Notes under the pieces: model-generated
What the model was told of the DNA's origin: nothing
Databases searched by the model: none
What the model saw: only the letters and a program-made list of their open reading frames with translations
Translations under genes and position numbers: made by a program
DNA from: Bog-756 sp963696495
GTDB taxonomy: Bacteria > Actinomycetota > Acidimicrobiia > Acidimicrobiales > RAAP-2
Assembly: GCA_963696495.1 (NCBI GenBank)
Contig: CAVOKJ010000004.1
Span: 558,001-622,000, forward strand
Length of the DNA: 64,000 bases
Direction: 5' to 3'
In this document: piece after piece, positions 59,575 through 64,000 of the stretch
How the letters are laid out: the number at the start of each line of letters is the position of its first letter
How positions within the stretch are numbered: position 1 is the first letter of the stretch

Positions 59575-59580
59575 TAGGTT
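59575..59580 (+). promoter_or_regulatory. Leaderless-type -10 box of the second sulfotransferase (TAGGTT)
   Basis: TAGGTT matches TANNNT and ends 7 nt before the GTG at 59588, which decides that start over the internal ATG at 59705. Confidence 0.5.
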
Positions 59581-59587
59581 ACGGCAG

Positions 59588-60478
59588 GTGGGATCGGGGT
59601 CGGGGCCAGTCAGCTGGGATGCATCGCCGCTGCGCAACCGACCCCTGCGCCGTGCTCGACGCCGGATCCGGCGTGGCGGACGCCAGGTCAGGGATGCCGT
59701 CGAGATGCGGACCGACCCGTCATTCCGGCGATTGGCGGCGACCTACGACCTGCCGGGTGGGTACAAGAGGATCTACCTGCACCACATTCGCAAGACGGCG
59801 GGAACCGGCCTGTACCTGAGCTTCCTCGCCCTGGGAGGTGAGGACCCGATGGCGGTGTGGCGCCGGATCACCACGTCATCGCTGCCGCGCACGGTCAGCG
59901 GCGGGTACGCGTTCACCGCCAACCACCGGATGCTGCTGGCCGAGGGTGCGTATTTCTTCGGTCGGTCGCACCGGACCGCCTCGCGCCAACCCCTGCCGGA
60001 CCGAACCTTCACCGTGACAGTCCTCCGGGATCCGATCGACCGGGTCCGGTCCTACTACGACTACCTGATCGAGGGTGATGATCCGAACGCCCCCGGCCGG
60101 GTCACCGATTGGGAACGTCGGATGGCCTGGGACGGATTCGACGCCTTCGTGGATCGGATCCCGCCCGAGCACCTGCTGAACCAGATTGCGATGTTCTCCG
60201 AGCGGTTCGACGTCTCGGAGGCGACCGACCGGATCGCCGCCTGCTCGAGCGTCTTCTTCACCGAGGACTTCGCCCAGGGGTTGGGAGGGCTCGCCCAACG
60301 CCTCGACCTACCGCTCGAGGTCCGCCGCGCCCGCGTGGCCGGGCAGCGCACGGTCTTGACGGACGGGCAGCGGGAGCGACTCCGATCGCGGCTGGAGCCG
60401 GAGTACGAGCTCCTGCGCCGTCTCGGCGAGGGTGGGATCGCCCCGGTGGGCACCCGGCGACCGGGCGACGGGGCCTAG
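59588..60478 (+). CDS. Sulfotransferase family protein (HS2ST/sulfotransfer_2-like)
   Basis: 296 residues from the GTG at 59588; an ATG at 59705 would give 257. The N-terminus is Arg-rich. The PAPS loop is HHIRKTAGTGLYLSFL and the 3'-phosphate motif is TVLRDPIDRVRSYYDYL. These are typical of polysaccharide sulfotransferases. It overlaps the convergent LuxR gene by 4 bp. With the FkbH-like protein and UDP-sugar genes nearby it probably sulfates a surface glycan (inference). Confidence 0.8.
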   Translation: MGSGSGPVSWDASPLRNRPLRRARRRIRRGGRQVRDAVEMRTDPSFRRLAATYDLPGGYKRIYLHHIRKTAGTGLYLSFLALGGEDPMAVWRRITTSSLPRTVSGGYAFTANHRMLLAEGAYFFGRSHRTASRQPLPDRTFTVTVLRDPIDRVRSYYDYLIEGDDPNAPGRVTDWERRMAWDGFDAFVDRIPPEHLLNQIAMFSERFDVSEATDRIAACSSVFFTEDFAQGLGGLAQRLDLPLEVRRARVAGQRTVLTDGQRERLRSRLEPEYELLRRLGEGGIAPVGTRRPGDGA

Positions 60479-61860
60479 CCTCGCGAACCCTGGCCGTCCC
60501 CGTCGGCCGCACGGCCTCCGGACGAGGTGACAGGCATCTGCCCCGCCGGACCGTGGAATGGGCGGACGTCGCTCGCGCAACCCTGTCCGTTGGCGATGGC
60601 CACCGCGGCCAGCTGGGATCGGACGCCCGTCTTCCGGAGGATCGACCGTATGTGGGAGCGCACGGTGGTGAGGGACACCGAGAGCTCGTCGGCGATCTCC
60701 TGGGCCGAGCGACCCTGGGTCAGGAAGAACAGCACCCGCCGCTCGCTCGTGGTGAGGCGGACGAGGCTGTCGACCCGGGGGTCGCTGACCGGGGTCCCGT
60801 CGAAGGCGACCGGTGGGTCCGATGCAGGCGGTGACGAGCGAAGGGACAGCAGAGCCGCCGGCAATTGCTGTGGATCGAGGAGGACCGTTGCCCCCGCTTC
60901 CACACAGCCGGCCAACGCCCCGGCGCCGGCGCCACTGCTGACAGCGACCACCTCGACGCCGGCAGCACGATAGGTGTGGGCAATCCGCGCCGGCAGGCAC
61001 CAGCTACTGGTTTCCCACGCCGCCCGACCGGTCTCTTCGCTGGTGTGCTGGCCCGAGACCACAAGGACGACCGAGTCGATCGCCGAACCGCCGATCTCGA
61101 GGATCGGCCCGTCGTCGGCCGCCAGTGAGCGCACCTCCGCCCTGAGTCCGAGCCTCAGGATCAACGAATGGGTGGCCGAGGCGGCCAGGCTGGGCATCGC
61201 CCTCCGATCGGCGATGGGATCGACGACCAGCACGGTGCCGGTTGCCGTCCTACCGCTGCCGGACGCGCCGGCATCGTCGTACCGGCTGCCATAGGAGAAG
61301 GAGCGGCCGAACGGAAAGCGGACGACCGTGCGGTGCCGGAGGTGGCCTGTGGCCCACCTCCCGGTCCGCTGACCCGGGCGAAGGTCTTCGGAGTCCACGG
61401 GGACGCCGACACCGGAGGCCGGTACCACCAGTGGCCGGTCCACGGTCACCGTCGTCGACGGCAGACGGTCGGGAGCGCGCCGATGGGACATGTCCCCCGG
61501 GGACCCCGTCGGTCGGCACGTCGGGTCGTCGGGGCGGCCCCGGTGGCGGGGGCGCGCCCGGTCAGCCCCGACCACGTCGCCCGGTGTCACTCCCCATTCG
61601 ACCGCCCGCGCCAGGCGTTCGGCCAGCTCTCTCGAGGTGACCGCCAGCGCGTCGGGCCCGAAGGCGACGGCGAGGTGTGCCACGGCATAGGGGCAGACCC
61701 AGTCATCGGACCGCACGATCCGCTCGATGGTCCGGAGGGCCCGGTCGGGCAGCAGCGAGCCGACACGCGTCCGACTCGACGACAGTTCGACGTGCACCAT
61801 GGTCCGGTCGCCGGTGCCCTGCGTCGAGACCTCGGTACTGACAAGCATGTCGACGGCCAT
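60475..61860 (-). CDS. Orphan LuxR-family regulator with a degenerate receiver-like middle domain
   Basis: 461 residues from the ATG at 61860, with GGGGGGAC upstream. The C-terminal LuxR HTH is about residues 367-421 (LTTSERRVLFFLTQGRSAQEIADELSVS, TVRSHIRSILRKTGVRS). The middle region (about 220-350) has the strand-helix rhythm of a receiver, with AIDSVVLVVSGQ and GATVLLDPQQLPAAL in place of the usual phospho-Asp and Lys motifs, so phosphorylation is unlikely. The N-terminal 100 residues are unassigned. No histidine kinase is adjacent. It may control the flanking glycan genes. Confidence 0.75.
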   Translation of the reverse strand: MAVDMLVSTEVSTQGTGDRTMVHVELSSSRTRVGSLLPDRALRTIERIVRSDDWVCPYAVAHLAVAFGPDALAVTSRELAERLARAVEWGVTPGDVVGADRARPRHRGRPDDPTCRPTGSPGDMSHRRAPDRLPSTTVTVDRPLVVPASGVGVPVDSEDLRPGQRTGRWATGHLRHRTVVRFPFGRSFSYGSRYDDAGASGSGRTATGTVLVVDPIADRRAMPSLAASATHSLILRLGLRAEVRSLAADDGPILEIGGSAIDSVVLVVSGQHTSEETGRAAWETSSWCLPARIAHTYRAAGVEVVAVSSGAGAGALAGCVEAGATVLLDPQQLPAALLSLRSSPPASDPPVAFDGTPVSDPRVDSLVRLTTSERRVLFFLTQGRSAQEIADELSVSLTTVRSHIRSILRKTGVRSQLAAVAIANGQGCASDVRPFHGPAGQMPVTSSGGRAADGDGQGSRG

Positions 61861-61929
61861 ATGTCCCCCCGTGCACCGCGCACTTCTCCGAGGACGCAAG
61901 CCCCAGCGCGGCACCACCCCAGACAGAAC

Positions 61930-61957
61930 ATTCTAGCCCCCACGGGCATGTTGGCAA
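61930..61957 (-). promoter_or_regulatory. Sigma-70-like promoter of the LuxR gene
   Basis: On the minus strand TTGCCA (61952-61957) and TAGAAT (61930-61935) are separated by 16 nt, a good fit to the vegetative consensus. The transcript would carry about 60 nt of leader before the ATG at 61860. Confidence 0.6.
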
Positions 61958-62061
61958 GGTCCCGATGCCGGTCGACCAGGGTCCCCGGCGGGGTCGCCAC
62001 GACGCGCTGCCGGCCGGAGTGGGGCGTGACAGGACGCCCACCGGATGCCCCGGTGACTCGC

Positions 62062-62997
62062 TCAGGTCGCCTGCTCGAACCACCGGATCGTGGCGCGGAG
62101 GCCCTCCTCGAGGGACTCGGGCTCGACCGACGGGAACAGCGCTCGCACCCGGGTCTGGTCGGCCTGGGAGTCTCTGACATCACCGGCGCGGGCCTCCTCG
62201 TGGTGCCTCGGGAGAGCCCTGCCGATCAGCCGCTCCATGACGTCGATGAGCTCGAGGAGCGAGACCCGGGTGCCGAACGCCAGGTTGACCGGTTCCACGC
62301 TCGTCACCTTGCGGACCACGGCCTCGGTCAGGATGTCGGCCACGGTTCCGACGAAGGTGAAGTCACGCGTCTGGCGTCCGTCGCCATGGATCGGCAGCGG
62401 CTCACCGCGCAGTGCGGACGACACGAAGACCGGCACGACGGCGGCGTAGGCATGGTCGGCCGCCTGCAGCGGTCCGAATACGTTGAAGAAGCGGAAGGCC
62501 AGGACCGGCAACCCGAACGAACGTCCGTACGAGATGGTGGCGGCCTCGGCGGCCAACTTGCTGGCCGCATAGGGACTGACCGGCATGGTGGCCATGTCCT
62601 CCCGTTTGGGCAACGTCGGGTTTGCCCCATAGACCGACGACGACGAGGCGAACACCACCTGTACCGAGCGTCGGCGCCTGGCCGCTTCCAGGACCTCCAT
62701 GGTCCCGACGGCGTTGGTGAGGAAACTGGCCATCGGGTCCGTCATCGACCTCGGAACCGAGGGCCGGGCGGCCAGGTGCACGACGGCGTCGACACCGGTG
62801 AAGACGTCGTCGAGCACGACCGGGTCGAGTATGGACCCCTCGACCAGGTCGACGCCGTCCACCGAGGCGAGGTTCTGGCGGAACCCGGTGGACAGGTCGT
62901 CGAGGGCGACGACCTCGTCGACCTCGGGCGCCGCCACCAGGGCACGGCACAGGTTGGCTCCGATGAAGCCGGCGCCGCCGGTGACGAGGACCTTCAT
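62062..62997 (-). CDS. NAD-dependent nucleotide-sugar epimerase/dehydratase
   Basis: 311 residues. VTGGAGFIG at 5-13 binds NAD, LDDLSTG follows strand two, and the catalytic set is S119-S121, Y143 and K147 (SPYAASK). RFFNVFGP and the QTRDFTFV segment place it with UDP-GlcNAc/UDP-Glc 4-epimerases (WbpP/GalE-like). It begins 6 bp after the stop of the UDP-sugar dehydrogenase, so the two act in sequence on UDP-HexNAc precursors for a surface polysaccharide. Confidence 0.87.
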   Translation of the reverse strand: MKVLVTGGAGFIGANLCRALVAAPEVDEVVALDDLSTGFRQNLASVDGVDLVEGSILDPVVLDDVFTGVDAVVHLAARPSVPRSMTDPMASFLTNAVGTMEVLEAARRRRSVQVVFASSSSVYGANPTLPKREDMATMPVSPYAASKLAAEAATISYGRSFGLPVLAFRFFNVFGPLQAADHAYAAVVPVFVSSALRGEPLPIHGDGRQTRDFTFVGTVADILTEAVVRKVTSVEPVNLAFGTRVSLLELIDVMERLIGRALPRHHEEARAGDVRDSQADQTRVRALFPSVEPESLEEGLRATIRWFEQAT

Positions 62998-63003
62998 CGT
63001 GGC

Positions 63004-64000
63004 CTACAGCCGTTCGACGTTCGGTCCGGTCAGGCGGTTGCGGGTGTCGAGTACGTACGAGGCATGCGTGACTACCAGGTCGTAGTCGAACGAGTCGTGA
63101 TCGGTCACGATCAGCACCGCGTCGGCGGCAGCCACCTCCTCGGCGCTGAGCTCGACCAGCGGGTAGGGGGCCGAGTCGTCGGGGAGATGGGGGTCGACGA
63201 TCCGCAGGTCCGCCCCGAGGGCGTCGAGCGACTGGGCGATGGCCGTTCCCGGCGCCTCGCGTGCATCGCCGGTGTTCTTCTTGTACGCCAGGCCCAGCAG
63301 CAGCACCCGGGCGCCCTTGACGGACCGACCCAGCTGGTTGAGCGCCAGGATCAGGCGGCGGACGACGTAGTCGGGCATGTGCTCGTTGACGTCGTTGGCC
63401 AGCTCGACGAATCGGAAGGGTTGGCCGAGGCTGCGTCGTACCTTCCAGGAGAGGTAGCTCGGATCGATGGGCAGGCAGTGGCCGCCCACCCCCGGTCCCG
63501 GCGTGAAGCGCAGATAGCCGAACGGCTTGGTCGAGGCGGCGTCGATGGCCGACCAGACATCGATGTCCAGTTCGTCGGCGAACATGGCCAGCTCGTTGAC
63601 GAGTGCGATGTTGACGTGACGGAAGGTGTTCTCGAGGAGCTTCGTCAGCTCGGCCTCCCGTGTGCCGGAGACCGGTACCGTGCGCTCGACGATCCGGTCG
63701 TAGAAGCCCTGCACGGACTGCAACGACGCATCGTCGATCCCCGAGACGACCTTGGGCGTGTTCTCCAGTCGCCACGTGGCGTTGCCCGGGTCGATGCGCT
63801 CGGGGCTGTACCCGAGGTGAAAGTCCCGACCGGCCACGAGCCCCGAACCCTCCTCGAGGATGGGCCCGACCAGCTCCTCGGTGGTACCCGGATAGCTGGT
63901 CGACTCCAGGACCACCGTGCACCCCGGTCGGACGTGGCGCGCCACCTCGGCGGAGGCCTGCTCGACATGGGACAGGTTGGGGGCGCCGTCCCGCAGTGGT
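63004..64000 (-). CDS. UDP-N-acetylhexosamine dehydrogenase (WbpA/WecC-like), 5' end cut by window
   Basis: At least 332 residues; the N-terminal NAD domain lies beyond the right edge. ESTSYPGTTEE, the substrate-binding middle domain (AELTKLLENTFRHVNIALVNELA), the catalytic Cys in GPGVGGHCLPIDP and the C-terminal UDP-binding domain (LLLGLAYKKNTGDAREAPG) are typical of UDP-HexNAc 6-dehydrogenases. It oxidises UDP-GlcNAc or UDP-ManNAc to the uronate. Same operon as the epimerase downstream. Confidence 0.9.
   Translation of the reverse strand, partial: PLRDGAPNLSHVEQASAEVARHVRPGCTVVLESTSYPGTTEELVGPILEEGSGLVAGRDFHLGYSPERIDPGNATWRLENTPKVVSGIDDASLQSVQGFYDRIVERTVPVSGTREAELTKLLENTFRHVNIALVNELAMFADELDIDVWSAIDAASTKPFGYLRFTPGPGVGGHCLPIDPSYLSWKVRRSLGQPFRFVELANDVNEHMPDYVVRRLILALNQLGRSVKGARVLLLGLAYKKNTGDAREAPGTAIAQSLDALGADLRIVDPHLPDDSAPYPLVELSAEEVAAADAVLIVTDHDSFDYDLVVTHASYVLDTRNRLTGPNVERL

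Overview
The window is high-GC DNA, densely packed, with many GTG (and two TTG) starts, 4-bp gene overlaps and several TANNNT-type -10 boxes placed 6-8 nt before start codons. These traits, plus a mycofactocin locus, an NDMA-type alcohol dehydrogenase, a PASTA kinase, a long actinobacterial-type LeuA with a Leu-codon leader, and GatCAB, point to an actinobacterium. I suspect the class Acidimicrobiia, but that placement is inference from gene content and cannot be proven here.

Layout. 1-6.6 kb: mycofactocin locus. mftA-mftB-mftC-mftE, a mycofactocin-type SDR and mftF run leftward from a divergent promoter shared with mftR, and mftF leaves the window. An NDMA-dependent alcohol dehydrogenase follows mftR. 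No mftD is present between mftC and mftF. 6.6-13.4 kb: a 5 x 17-bp tandem repeat, rpiB, an amidohydrolase, two SRPBCC proteins, a thioesterase, an acyl-CoA synthetase and a YihY-type membrane protein. 13.4-23.2 kb: housekeeping genes (Rrf2, GNAT, Fpg, IleRS, FGGY kinase, methyltransferase, LeuA). LeuA is preceded by a 16-residue leader peptide with three consecutive Leu codons and an intrinsic terminator, i.e. an attenuator. 23.2-31.6 kb: amine or amide catabolism and aldehyde oxidation: a GlnA3/PuuA-like ligase, a PuuD-like hydrolase, two aldehyde dehydrogenases, SDRs and an acyl-CoA ligase. 31.7-39.7 kb: IscS-type desulfurase, MnmA, LigA, PASTA kinase, a HIT-like protein and a solitary D12-class adenine methylase. 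39.8-48.1 kb: SDR, 14-TM exporter, SCP2 protein, sulfotransferase, esterase and gatCAB.

48-64 kb is more accessory. Two adjacent paralogous membrane-anchored GH43-like proteins lie here; the second appears to have had a roughly 900-residue Pro/Ala/Lys-rich N-terminal extension that is now separated by a one-base frameshift at a run of seven G. Then come a CDF metal exporter, a DUF218 protein, a secreted GH5 glycosidase, an FkbH-like HAD protein with an unrecognised C-terminal domain, a sulfotransferase, an orphan LuxR regulator, a nucleotide-sugar epimerase and a UDP-HexNAc dehydrogenase (cut by the right edge). The last group looks like part of an extracellular glycan locus.

No tRNA, rRNA, CRISPR array or insertion sequence was seen. 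The most unusual features are the frameshifted repeat/GH43 protein, the 17-bp iteron-like array, the mftD-less mycofactocin operon and the FkbH fusion.
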